In this document: positions 9,552 to 18,947 of the stretch, piece by piece
Numbering within the stretch: the first letter of the stretch is position 1
How the letters are laid out: each line of letters starts with the position of its first letter
Assembly (NCBI GenBank): GCA_043778375.1
Contig: JAYWGH010000042.1
Location: 1-23,200, forward strand
DNA length: 23,200 nt
Direction of reading: 5' to 3'
Source of the DNA: CAIVSN01 sp043778375
Lineage (GTDB): Bacteria; Patescibacteriota; Gracilibacteria; BD1-5; UBA2023
Position numbers and translations under genes: made by a program
The notes under the pieces: generated by a model
What the model saw: only the letters and a program-made list of their open reading frames with translations
Told to the model about the DNA's origin: nothing
Databases searched by the model: none

Positions 9552-11006
9552 TTATGGAATGAGATTTATCGTAGTTTGTATGGTAATACTTGGGGGAGTC
9601 CCACTAGTAAGACGAGAGCTCTTCCAGCTGTATCCAAGTACCAGGCGAAGTCGTATACTCTGGTTTTGTAGGAGATTACCGGGATCTTTCCAGCTAAGCT
9701 TACTCGAGAGACTTGGGGTAGGAGTAAATTCAAGAGTCTTTACTGAGAGATTATCACTCAGGAGATTTACCCATTCGCTACTCGCTCCAGAAGGCATAAA
9801 GCCTCCAAGAATTGTACTAAGGAGAGGATTTTTACATGAATAGTCTCGCGCGCATTCCCAAGTATCGATAATACCATCGTATGCACCTATTCCGATTCAT
9901 TTGTGATCTACTCAATAATCTCGTCCTATGAGCTTGAGCATCTGAAGTCTCCCTATACAAGCAGGCCCGACTCAGGATTGAGTATCACAAACTCCATTTG
10001 GAGAAGTTATTGGGGGTGCAGAGGGATCTCGCTCAATAACTACTCTAAATATTCGTCTCTCTGGAGCTCCCTGTATGTTCCGCAATAGATAGAGCTCATT
10101 AAAGACGGATCCGCTGAGTGCACGAGGTCCGATCCCAAGATCTTCATCATCATCGTCGCCTACAATGTTCCCATCACAGTTTTGGTCACCTGGATTAGTG
10201 GACTCACTTTGACGTGGAGATGTACAAATTGCTGCACCAAACTTATTATAATCAGTAAACTGGAGGGCATATTGTGTGTAGCGCTGAGGCTTTCCTACTT
10301 GTGACGATCCAAGAGTGTTGAGCGCTCCTGTTCCGTAGCACCCATCATTTCTCATCTTTTCACTCCCTGTTGTACTCCTGCAGAGATAGGGGGGGCTCCC
10401 AAAGTTCCCTGTTCCAACTACACCATTATCTCAGTAGTTTCCAAAACCAGTTGGAGTTACATAGTAACCTCCCGAGAGGGTCATACCTACCATACGTCGA
10501 GCAAAGTATTCTTCGTAATCGATTCCACCAGATTTTTTTACAACATCAGTAATTGACTCACTCGCTGTATAGAGTTCTTCATAGAGATTTACCTCGCCAA
10601 TAATTTTATTTTTGAGGGATCAGATATTTCAGAAGGCTGCAAAGGCTGATATGAGTATTATGGATATGAGCGAGAGAGAAACCATCATCTCTATTAATGT
10701 AAATGCTCGCTTATCTTTTGAATCATGGTCTATATATTTGCGGCCACCGAAGCAGTATAAAAAGATAGATCCAAATAATCTTCCAGCTCATACTCCTGTA
10801 GGGAATTTCCAGAATTTCTGGGGTGCTGCAGTTATAAAATAATGGAGACTTTTAAAAAAATGATTTTCAAGTATTGCGAGTCTAGTCGTTGGATTTGTTT
10901 TTCAATGCACGAAAAGGCGTAATATTTGCCAAAAACTCTTGATAAAACCGAAAAGGAAGTCTTTTACAGAGAGCCAGTGATTTGTATGATCGTTTTGCGC
11001 TGTCAT
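9552..11006 (-). CDS. type IV prepilin-like protein with unusual ~100-aa N-terminal extension
   Basis: 484 aa from ATG 11004-11006, with TGA-Gly at 10902, 10788, 10629, 10620, 10431, 9972, 9912 and 9897. The prepilin signature is KRAFTLIEMMVSLSLISII (Phe near residue 102, Glu+5 present). Upstream, instead of a short leader, the frame stays open for ~100 residues rich in F, W and H, with a second hydrophobic segment (KFPTGVGAGRLFGSIFLYCF). No in-frame start lies closer except GTG at 10910. A good promoter ends 5 nt before the ATG at 11006, which supports the long form. The C-terminal part has an acidic, Ca-binding-like loop (NCDGNIVGDDDDED, ~275-290) and several Cys. Alternatives: a shorter protein from an unusual start, or a fused upstream gene. 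Confidence 0.72.
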
Positions 11007-11052
11007 AGGAACATATAACGACACTCTGGCTCAAAGTCAATTGCTCCTCCAT
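10882..11052 (-). CDS. possible small ORF (56 aa) overlapping the prepilin leader
   Basis: ATG at 11050-11052 runs to TAG at 10882 in another frame from the prepilin-like gene. The product is basic (e.g. CKRLPFRFYQEFL). A TATACT box (11072-11077) lies 25 nt upstream, and GGAGGAG directly follows the A of the start region. It overlaps the N-terminal extension of the prepilin gene for ~125 bases, so both are unlikely to be fully real. I consider the prepilin frame better, and list this as the competing reading. Confidence 0.2.
   Translation of the reverse strand: MEEQLTLSQSVVICSYDSAKRSYKSLALCKRLPFRFYQEFLANITPFRALKNKSND
11012..11040 (-). promoter_or_regulatory. promoter of the prepilin-PilX-rluC operon, leaderless geometry
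   Basis: On the minus strand TTGACT (11035-11040), a 17-bp spacer, and TATATG (11012-11017) are followed by only 5 nt before ATG 11006. Transcription would start at about the A of the ATG, giving a leaderless mRNA. This supports the long form of the prepilin-like protein. Confidence 0.6.
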
Positions 11053-11086
11053 TTACTATTAGAGTGATTTCAGTATACCATGGTCT

Positions 11087-11701
11087 ATGAAAGTACCCTC
11101 TATTTCGCAGTATCGAAAAATACATCTCAGGCTCTCAAAAATGCTCCGAGGTCTGAGCTTTAATTTCTTACACCTTCCTCTTTCAAGAAGGCTCACTCTG
11201 GCTGGAGAAATTATAATTTTCTTATCTTTCTTCTTCCCTTTTGTGTCACTCGCAAATGGGGCAGATTTTTGAGCATTTTCTCGCTTCTTTTTTATAGGGA
11301 GTGCTATTATTCTCATTTCTGGTTTGCTCGCTGTGTTATGAGCTCTCTCAAGTCTCCCACAGGAGATTATTCGCAGTATTTTTAAAGTTCCATTTTCCGA
11401 CGCAGCTTTTATTAGCTCTATTGGCTCAATTCAGCTCACAGCCGTGCTCTGCAATATACAATTTCTCTCTGCGCTCTCGTACTTTACTAAGGAAGTACTC
11501 TACGGAGACGCTCTTGCATATGCACTTGCCTGATCCATTATCATCATGATTGCGGGGTATTTTGGCTTTCGAGAAGAAAAAAAACGTATTTTAACAACAC
11601 TTTATATTGAAAATAATCAAACAACTTCTGCACAATTTGAAGAATATCGGGATCTTCTCTCAAAAGACGCCGGAAAAAAGAATATGAGCCTTCCAATTTA
11701 G
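11087..11701 (+). CDS. small multi-pass membrane protein, unknown function
   Basis: 204 aa, with TGA-Gly at 11270, 11339 and 11531. A basic N-terminal stretch (KIHLRLSKMLRG, SRRLT) precedes hydrophobic segments at about 37-57 (LAGEIIIFLSFFFPFVSLA), 64-86 (FFFIGSAIILISGLLAVL), ~110-125 and 148-165 (ALAGSIIIMIAGYFGF). A charged cytoplasmic-type tail follows (EEKKRILTTLYIENNQ to the end). I do not recognise the family. It is divergent from the prepilin operon, with only 80 bp between the start codons. A possible -10 box (TATTAG, 11057-11062) lies 30 nt before the ATG. A shorter start at ATG 11141 is possible. Confidence 0.75.
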
Positions 11702-11736
11702 AGTTCCACATTTCTTTCAGTAAGCGAGCTTTTTTC

Positions 11737-11764
11737 TTGACTTTTAGGTAGCGCTCTATATACA
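11737..11764 (+). promoter_or_regulatory. promoter of the sigma4/HARE-HTH gene
   Basis: TTGACT (11737-11742), a 16-bp spacer, TATACA (11759-11764). The predicted leader is about 20 nt. A second possible -10 box (TATAGT, 11769-11774) lies even closer to the ATG. There is no Shine-Dalgarno sequence. Confidence 0.65.
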
Positions 11765-11790
11765 GGAGTATAGTAATGTAATTTTTGCAT

Positions 11791-12837
11791 ATGACACTTG
11801 TATCTCAAGAAGTTCAGGCTGGCTTCCTTTCTGTCCTCGACGCACTTACTGATAAAGAACAATCAGTCATTTCAAGGCGTATTGGACTCTCAGGTGAGCC
11901 AGAGACACTTCAGTCTATTGGAAATGACTTCAGTATTACCCGAGAACGAGTACGACAGATTGAAGATGTAGGAATCCGAAAAATTGGAAGAATCATTAAG
12001 TCCTCTAAGCTCATTGCGATACAACAGTCAGGTGAAATAGCACTTCGAATGCACGGTGGACTTCTCACAAAAGATCGCCTTGTGGCCGCGGTTATTGCTG
12101 ATCTTGGACTAGAGATGAGTGTAAACGCTGGAATTATTGAGGTAGTTCTTCAGTCTGATTTTAATATTGCAAAGTCAAAACCGCAACTCGGTACGCGTAC
12201 CTACTTTACTCTTCCTGAAGTGAGTCGCAAAGTTGTTGCTGAAGTTTACAAAGAGGCTATAAAAGCACTCAAAAAACGAGGTGATATCATTGAGAATACC
12301 GTTCTCTTTGACATGATTAAGATCAATCTTTTTGCACAGTTCGGTAAGATTGAGCCAGTACTCATTGACTCTATTCTCGATGCTTACCTAGATATCGTAA
12401 AAGGAGAAGAGAAATTTGTTGGTCTTGAGAAGTGGAAAATTCTTAATCCCTCAACTCTTAAGGATAAGGCAATTTACATCCTAAAGAAGAAAAAAGTCGC
12501 AATGCACTTTGTAGACATAACGAACGCTATCGCTGAGCATTTTAAGGAGTCTGTAAAGGTCGCAACAATTCATAACGAGTTGATTCGAAACAATGAGTTT
12601 GTACTTATTGGGCGAGGTATCTATGTTCTTAAGGAATGGGGATATAAGCCAGGAACCGTTCTTGACGTAGTTATGGACGTATTTACAAAGGCAAAAACTC
12701 CACTCTCGACCGATGATATTATTGCTCGAGTACTCAAGGTAAGGCAGGTAAAGACCAGTACGATATATATGAATCTCCAAAATAGAAAGTACATTGAACG
12801 TGTTGGGCGAAACATGTATCAGCTAAAGACAAAGTAG
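11791..12837 (+). CDS. sigma-70 region 4-like plus HARE-HTH DNA-binding protein
   Basis: 348 aa from ATG 11791; a TTG two codons upstream (11785) is a less likely start. Residues ~15-70 match sigma-70 region 4, the -35-reading helix-turn-helix (LTDKEQSVISRRIGL, then SITRERVRQIEDVGIRKI). The C-terminal third carries a HARE-HTH/winged-helix module as in ASXL and RNA-polymerase delta-type proteins (LKDKAIYILKKKKVAMHFVD, FVLIGRGIYVLKEWG), and a second related wing (PLSTDDIIARVL to ERVGRNMYQL) follows. There is no region 2, so it cannot act as a full sigma factor. A role as a transcription regulator or polymerase accessory is inferred. It has no TGA codons, unlike most neighbours. It ends (TAG) directly against the stop codon of the convergent comM with zero spacing. 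Confidence 0.85.
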   Translation: MTLVSQEVQAGFLSVLDALTDKEQSVISRRIGLSGEPETLQSIGNDFSITRERVRQIEDVGIRKIGRIIKSSKLIAIQQSGEIALRMHGGLLTKDRLVAAVIADLGLEMSVNAGIIEVVLQSDFNIAKSKPQLGTRTYFTLPEVSRKVVAEVYKEAIKALKKRGDIIENTVLFDMIKINLFAQFGKIEPVLIDSILDAYLDIVKGEEKFVGLEKWKILNPSTLKDKAIYILKKKKVAMHFVDITNAIAEHFKESVKVATIHNELIRNNEFVLIGRGIYVLKEWGYKPGTVLDVVMDVFTKAKTPLSTDDIIARVLKVRQVKTSTIYMNLQNRKYIERVGRNMYQLKTK

Positions 12838-14337
12838 TTACACCTCTCGGTAAGATAAGGCCTCAAGCATATGTTTGGGGCTTATTTCTTTACTCTCTTC
12901 GAGATCAGCAATAGTACGTGCTACCCGTATTATACGATGATATGCTCGGAGCGATAGATGGAAGCGTTGCATTGCTGTTTGCAATAGAAAACGAACTCAT
13001 TCCTCTAGTCCTAGGCGCTCTGTCTCCTCAGCTGAAAGGTCGCTATTTGGTTTACGTTGTCTGTTGAGTGCTTGAGAATATGCAGAATTAACTCTATATT
13101 TTGCTTTTGAGAGCTCGTCGCTATGGGAAGGGTTTTCACTCTCGCGATTTATTCGTCCGACATGAATTCTCAGGTCAATACGGTCAGCTATTGGGCCTGA
13201 GAGTTTAGAACGGTACTTTTTTATTTCGAGATCACTATCCTGGCAGGGTATATCAGGATCTCAAAGATATCCACAGGGGCAAGGGTTTGTTGCTCCAATA
13301 AATAAGAAAGAAGCAGGATAGACAACGGTAGAGTGAGCTCGACTGATACTAATAGTTCTCTTTTCTAAGGGCTCCCGGAGAGACTCGATGCAAGCACGGT
13401 CGAACTCAAGAAACTCATCAAAAAAGAGTACTCATTGATGTGCGAGACTCATCTCTCAGGGCAGACTCATACTCGTCCCACCTACGATACTTACCATACT
13501 TGCACTCTTATGTACTTGTCTAAATGGGCGACTAGGGAGCTTTTGATATGAGACAAGTTCGCCTCGTAGAGAATAAATCTGTGCTATATCGATCCGTTCC
13601 TCATTTGAAAGTGGAGGGAGGAGCTCGCTGAGAGCAGATGCGAGCATACTTTTGCCACTCCCAGGAGGCCCTTCGAGGAGAATATTGTGTCTCCCTGCAG
13701 CAGCGATTTCGAGAGCTCTTTATGGGCCAGTATGCCCTATGATCCCGTTGTAAACTGATGACAGATGCCCTTTTTCGGCAGAATTCTCTCTGTTTATAAG
13801 TTTAGGAGGAGATACTATCTGATTAAACTCGATAAATGCAAGAGCCTCAATGAGAGTGCTGACACATACGAGAGAATTCGCAAAAGTAGGATCAAGAGCA
13901 ATCAGTGATATGTAGTCATCTGGACCTATGAGGATAGATTTCTCTCAGTTTTTAATAGCTGCAAGGACGAGGGGGACAGCGCCAGTGACTGATCGTATTT
14001 CACCACTAAGTGCGAGCTCTCCGATACAAAATATTTCTCTCGCTCGAGTATGGAGTTCGGGTCGCTTGCAGAGGAGTATTCCTATAGCGAGAGCAAGATC
14101 GTATTGAGATCCACTTTTGCGCAGATGAGCAGGTGCGAGATTGATGGTAACACGCTGTGCCGGGAGTGCGTAGCCGGAGTTTTTGAGGGCTGAGCGGATG
14201 CGCTCTCGGCTTTCGTGGAGAGCCGTATCTCCGAGTCATACGATCAAGCATCATGGGATGCCAGGCTGGACATCGATTTCGATAGCTACAGGATGAGCTG
14301 TGAGTCAGCTGAGAGCAATTGAGCGGAGGAGTATCAT
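12838..14337 (-). pseudogene. comM: ComM/YifB-type Mg-chelatase-like AAA+ helicase, with one in-frame TAA
   Basis: Full family length (499 codons plus stop). ComM is a hexameric helicase for branch migration during natural-transformation recombination. The N-domain matches well (IVGLGDTALHESRERIRSAL, RVTINLAPAHLRKSGSQYDL). Then come Walker A GPPGSGKS (~223-230), Walker B VLFFDEF, NPCPCGYLGDPD, and the C-terminal LSLRAYHRIIRVARTIADLE. Eight glycines are TGA (14305, 14251, 14236, 13945, 13456, 13432, 13261, 12997), several at invariant positions. At codon 206 (13720-13722) there is a TAA where the family has Lys (A-K-R-A-L-E-I). TAA is a true stop here, so the protein would end before the ATPase core. 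No start codon lies between the TAA and Walker A. It is either a recent nonsense mutation or a base error; the rest of the frame is intact. Confidence 0.85.
12855..12890. terminator. hairpin with T-rich tail inside the 3' end of comM
   Basis: ATAAG-G-CCTCAA (12855-12866) pairs with TTGGGGCTTAT (12875-12885) with one bulged G and a G-T pair. The loop is GCATATGT and TTTCTTT follows on the plus strand. It can terminate the HARE-HTH transcript while encoding the last residues of ComM on the other strand. Confidence 0.55.
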
Positions 14338-14416
14338 ATTAAAGGAGAAAGTACTAGCACCATACCATGGCTCAAATAATCGTAAAGGAAAAATGTACGA
14401 AATTTCTCTCCGAAAG

Positions 14417-14445
14417 TTGCCCAGCGAGCATCAGAGTGGTAGCAT
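14417..14445 (+). promoter_or_regulatory. putative promoter of the second TraD-like ATPase gene
   Basis: TTGCCC (14417-14422), a 17-bp spacer, TAGCAT (14440-14445). The box ends 11 nt before the preferred ATG at 14457, which argues against the more upstream ATG at 14367 because that start would lie before the promoter. Confidence 0.45.
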
Positions 14446-14456
14446 GTAAAAAAATT

Positions 14457-17366
14457 ATGATTTTTGAACTTATTTCTACCGCTCACGCAGCCGGAGTTGT
14501 TGGTGCGGGTCGTGCTTCTGCCGATACCCCTAAACCATCTGCAGAGCAGAGCACAGGACTTTTAGATATTCTTCTCTCATGAGTAGGTACGGTTATTAAT
14601 CTTATACTCTTATTTGTCTTGGGATACATGCTCCTAAAGCTTCTCCGGGTACTCTATGAGATCTACAACGCAAGACGCCTCGTCTATATGAGTATCACTC
14701 TCCCGAGGGCTGACTCAAAGCTCGATAAAGAAAAAGAAACGAAAAAAGATTTCAAGGAAAAGATGGGAATCATGTCCATTTTTTATAAATCTATCATCAA
14801 AATCTCAAATATCACTTTTTGGGACACAGTGATGGATTATATATTTGATCATGCAAAAGTCTCTCTCGAGCTGGTATACCATCAGGGGCAACTCGGATTT
14901 TATGTTGTGACCTATCGTGATTACGCTCATCTTGTAGCTCAAGGAGTAACATCCAATTATCCTGATGCCGAGGTGCGAGAAATAAAGCCATCAGAATACC
15001 CTGATATCAAGCCACTTGCTCACACTCTGCGCGCAGGGTCACTCGGAAAGGTAAACGATGATATTTTTCCTATTAAGACGTACAAATACTTTGAAGATGA
15101 TCCACTCTCTACCCTTACAAATAATTTTGGTACCCTTAAAAAGACAGATACTGCCGCACTGCAGTTTGTCATTAAACCTCGAGGAAGCTCGTGGAATAAG
15201 CACGCAAAGCACGCAGCAGGACTCGTAGCGAAAGGAGAATACAAGCGAGGATTTAAGGAGAATTTTCTTTGGGAGTCTATCAAAGCTCCTTTTACTTTCC
15301 TCTCATGGCTTGTGAATTTTTTCTCAACTTCCGGTTCATCTGATGCGACTGGTGCTCCTGGAGCCTCGAGCGGAGACTCTTACAAGATTTTTAATCAAGC
15401 TGAGCAAGAGTCGCACAAAGCCGTAGGTGAGTCGGCAGGACAGCCAGCATTTCTCTCATCTATTCGACTCCTTGTATCCTCAGATGATCCAGTGAGCACA
15501 AAAAATGCACTCGAAACGGTGGTGGGGTGTGTATCGATGTATACAGATGAATATAACAATAAGCTCGATAATCCTCAATGGGAAGATCTTTTTGCCTGGA
15601 TTATTACTCCGATTCGATACTTTGCCTTTCGTTTTCGGATGATTGGATTTCTCCAGTCCAAATCGATTTTTAGTGTAGATGAGCTTTCAACCCTCTTTCA
15701 TTTTCCAGACATTACTTACAATAAATCTCCCATTATCAAGTGGCTTGACTACAAGATGCTTGCTCCACCACATAATCTCAAGACACTCAAAAATTCTCTT
15801 GAACTTTCAGATTACAAGAGAGACGCAGCGCACAATGTATTTACTGAAGATGGTACGCTCTTACGAGTCGATAAGAACAAAGTAATCGAGCGAGATGAGC
15901 AGAGAAATTTTATTGGTATCGATGGTATCGTCCATCCTGTGCACCAAGAAGGAGATGAGCGGGGACGAGCTATTGATCCTGGTAAAAATCCAGTTGTTAT
16001 GGTAGTACCAAGAACACTGGGGGGATTTCCACTATATACAGATGGTGTACTCATGGGATGGAATGAATATCGTAATATAAAGACACCTGTATATTTTACT
16101 CGAAAGGACCGAGGACGACATCACTATGTGATTGGGAAATCAGGAGGTGGTAAATCAGTATTTCTATCGTATCTGGCCCGCCAAGATCTCTGGAATGGGG
16201 ATGGACTCGCGGTGATTGATCCACACGGTGACCTTGTCGAGGATATTATTGCTTATACTCCTAAGGAGCGAGCGAAGGATGTTATTATATTTAATCCAGG
16301 GGACTTTGAGCGACCAATGGGACTCAATATGCTCGAGGTAATAGCCACTGATCCAGCATTGCGTGCAGTTGAGAAAGATCGTGCGGCTATGGACGCGACT
16401 TCTATATTCATCAAGATTTTTAATGAGGAAATCTTTGGTCCGCGTATCCAGCATTACTTCCGAAACGGGTGTTTGACTCTGATGGATGATGACGACGAGG
16501 GAGGCACCCTGATCGACGTGCCACGACTTTTTACCGATGATGCGTTCATGAAGTACAAGACTTCAAAGGTCAAAAATCCGGTGGTAAAATCCTTCTGGGA
16601 GCATGAATACGCCTCGACGGGTGATCGTGAAAAGCAAGAGATGATTCCGTACTTTAGTTCAAAGTTTTGACCATTTATCACGAATACTACGATTCGTAAC
16701 ATTATTGGTCAACCAAAATCAGCTTTCAATCTCCGTCGTGTGATGGACGATAAAAAGGTTCTTATGGTCAATCTCTCAAAGGGTATGATCGGAGACCTGA
16801 ACGCCCAGCTCCTTGGTCTCATATTTGTCTCCAAGATCAATATGGCTGCTATGAGTCGGGCTGATACTCCTGAGGATCAGCGTAAGGATTTTTTCCTCTA
16901 TGTGGATGAGTTTCAGAACTTCGCGACGGATACCTTTGGGGAAATTCTCTCGGAAGCCCGCAAGTACCACCTGGCTCTCATCATGGCGCATCAGTTTATT
17001 GCACAGATCGGTGGGACTCAGAACAAAGATGGTAAACCATCTATTAAGGATGCAGTATTTGGAAATGCTGGGACGATTATGAGTTTTAAGGTAGGAGCTG
17101 ATGACGCTGAATACCTAGAGAAAGAATATGCTCCACTTCTCTCGCAGCAGGATATCATCGGAATTGCAAACTTTACAACCTATTGTAAACTGAATATCGA
17201 TAATGCTACGACTCGTCCGTTTGACCTCAAAACCATCTGGGACAATAGCTTTAGAAATCCTGAAGTGGCGAAGATCATCAAGGAATACTCTCGAAAGATG
17301 TATGGGCGAAAGAAAGAGTATGTCGACATGGAGATCGAGGCACGTCTTGGTATACTCCCTAATTAA
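14457..17366 (+). CDS. membrane-anchored TraD/VirD4-type coupling ATPase (paralogue B)
   Basis: 969 aa from ATG 14457, with TGA-Gly at 14580 (residue 42) and 16668 (residue 738). A short Ala-rich start and linker precede a transmembrane helix (~43-62, TVINLILLFVLGYMLLKLL). Walker A IGKSGGGKS is at 559-567, IDPHGD at 587-592, and the Walker-B/TraM-binding-like segment YVDEFQNFATDTFGEILSEA at ~815-834. The C-terminus (EYSRKMYGRKKEYVDMEIEA) resembles that of paralogue A. Relative to A it has a longer N-terminal region and an insertion before Walker A (~445-525). Where A has GGA in KFGGFITN, this gene has TGA, and the reverse is true before IDPHGD, which is direct evidence for UGA=Gly. Likely a motor for a type IV secretion-like system. 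A longer start at 14367 is possible. Confidence 0.88.
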
Positions 17367-17369
17367 ATT

Positions 17370-18362
17370 ATGAGCTCCCTCAAAAAACTAACGCTTCTAT
17401 GTATTCTCGGATTTGCCTGCCTCGGTACATCCGGAGTATTTGCAGATCAGATTTTTACTCCTACTGGATCACGAGTTGATCTCGATCTTCAAAACGGGAG
17501 AAACTCGTGATCGAATCGCGAAGATTATTCAGCCTCATTTGTAACTTCAGTAGAGAGCTCTATGATCGGTACTTTTGGGAATACTTTTACATATTTCCGG
17601 GGGAGTAACACGGGCGAAAGGGGAGCCTTTGCACTCCTTGTGAATATTGCACGTGATCTCAAAAATGTGTTTATATTTGTTGCGATAGTTTATTTAGTCC
17701 TCGCAGTAATGAGGATGCTCCTATCTGCTTGAGGCGATGATGACGTCAAAAAGTGGCGAACGACTATCCTCTGGACAACGATAGGGATCGTAGTTATGCA
17801 ATCTGCCTTTATCGCGGTAGATACACTCTTTAACCGCAACGTTACAGGGTTTACGGCAATGCTCTTTGCTGATAAGCTTATTTACCCGTTTGTTCATATA
17901 CTTTCGATACTCGCCTCATTTGCATTCATAGCTATGGCGATCTTTGCATTCTATAAGATCGTACTAGCAGCCGGTGATGAGGAGGCTGTCAAAGCTGGTA
18001 AAAGAACGATTATTTACGCCCTGATTGGGTTTTTGGTCATGAAGCTCCCCGGTGTTCTTGTGAAATCTATTTACGGAGAAGCAAAGTGCGACACCCCACT
18101 CCTCTTTAGCATATGTCGTATAAAGGATCCACAAATTTCTGGGACTATCACTATTTTCACAACCATAGTCAATTACATCAATGGATTTCTCGCACTCGTG
18201 ATTGTGATATTGATCATTTATGCGGGATTTCTCGTACTCACGTCTGGGGGCGATGAAGAGAAGGTGAAAAAAGCGAAGAATATCCTCATTTATATCATCA
18301 TAGGAGTGCTTTTACTCGTTACGAGCTATATTCTCTTCAACTTCTTCTTTGCAGCTCGCTAA
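17370..18362 (+). CDS. membrane protein with three TrbC/VirB2-like pilin hairpins
   Basis: 330 aa, with TGA-Gly at 17508 and 17730. Residues 1-22 are a signal peptide (LLCILGFACLGTSGVFA). Three units follow, each with a hydrophobic helix, a short polar turn and a second helix. The turns are SAGGDDDVKKWRT (~119-131), AAGDEEAVKAGKRT (~196-209) and TSGGDEEKVKKAKN (~291-304). This GG-D/N-x-x-x-V-K-K turn between two helices is typical of TrbC/VirB2 T4SS pilins, which normally carry one hairpin in ~100 residues. It begins 3 bases after the ATPase stop, so they form one operon. It may build or mimic the pilus or channel fed by ATPase B. Closed by a terminator at 18379. Confidence 0.82.
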
Positions 18363-18378
18363 TCGCTCGCTAAGGCAT

Positions 18379-18406
18379 AAAAAAACTCCCTTTCGGGAGA
18401 TTTTTT
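18379..18406. terminator. bidirectional intrinsic terminator between convergent transcripts
   Basis: Stem CTCCC (18386-18390) with GGGAG (18395-18399), loop TTTC. An A run lies on the left and a T run on the right, so it can serve the TrbC-like gene (plus) and rpmE (minus). Confidence 0.85.
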
Positions 18407-18626
18407 ATTGTTTGTTGAGTTCTGCGACTTTTTTCTGACGAGCGTAGAATTTGTCGACGCTTGATGTCTTGAGGAGACGCTTTTCCCCAGTATAGAATGG
18501 GTGACATTTCATGCAAGACTCAACCTTGAGCTCATCGCCCTTGATAGAGCTTTTTGTCTCAAAGGTATTTCCACATGAGCAAGAAACCTTGATTGTGTGG
18601 AAATTTGGGTGAATATCTTTTTTCAT
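18405..18626 (-). CDS. rpmE: 50S ribosomal protein bL31
   Basis: 73 aa, normal length. It begins MKKDIHPNFHTIKVSCSCGNTFETK and has the zinc-binding cysteines CSC and CMKCHPFYTG, i.e. the zinc-containing (C+) form, which can act as a zinc store. The C-terminal YTGEKRLLKTSSVDKFY is typical. It lies last in a minus-strand tRNA-Thr/Tyr/Leu unit and ends within the A/T run of the terminator. No TGA codons are used. There is no Shine-Dalgarno sequence; the leader CTTTCTCTT is pyrimidine-rich. Confidence 0.95.
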   Translation of the reverse strand: MKKDIHPNFHTIKVSCSCGNTFETKSSIKGDELKVESCMKCHPFYTGEKRLLKTSSVDKFYARQKKVAELNKQ

Positions 18627-18731
18627 AAGAGAAAGATGTGATCGCGCCCGCTTGATACGGTGACGCCGGGATAGCTAATTTCGAGAGAAATTGCGAGAAT
18701 CACCAGATGGGAACTCTCGTAATATATCTTT

Positions 18732-18815
18732 TGGTGCCCGAAGAGAGACTTGAACTCTCACACCTTGCGGCAACGGCTTCTAAGACCGTCGTGTCTACCA
18801 TTCCACCATCCGGGC
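18732..18815 (-). tRNA. tRNA-Leu (anticodon UAG)
   Basis: 84 nt with encoded CCA. The acceptor stem GCCCGGA pairs with TTCGGGC (one G-T). The anticodon arm is ACGGT-CTTAGAA-GCCGT, a long class II variable arm (TGCCGCAAGGTGT) follows, and the T arm is GAGAG-TTCAAGT-CTCTC. Confidence 0.93.
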
Positions 18816-18832
18816 AGAATTTATATGTAATA

Positions 18833-18917
18833 TGGTGGGCCGGGTAGGGATCGAACCTACGAAGGCGAAGCCAAAGGATTTACAGTCCTCCCCATTTGAC
18901 CACTCTGGAACCGACCC
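18833..18917 (-). tRNA. tRNA-Tyr (anticodon GUA)
   Basis: 85 nt with encoded CCA. Acceptor GGGTCGG/CCGGCCC. Anticodon arm GAGGA-CTGTAAA-TCCTT. It has a long variable arm, as in bacterial tRNA-Tyr, and the T loop TTCGATC. Confidence 0.93.
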
Positions 18918-18947
18918 GTAATGCAGTTTCCTGCAAGTTTTTTGTAA

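Noticed and set aside
14367..14456. Upstream ATG at 14367 as the start of ATPase B
   Set aside because: The extra 30 residues look random (several Cys/Lys, no hydrophobic signal) and would start before the likely promoter at 14417-14445; kept only as an alternative.
14619..17366. Separate genes at 14367-14582, 14619-16670 and 16740-17366
   Set aside because: They are pieces of one frame divided only by TGA codons at 14580 and 16668.
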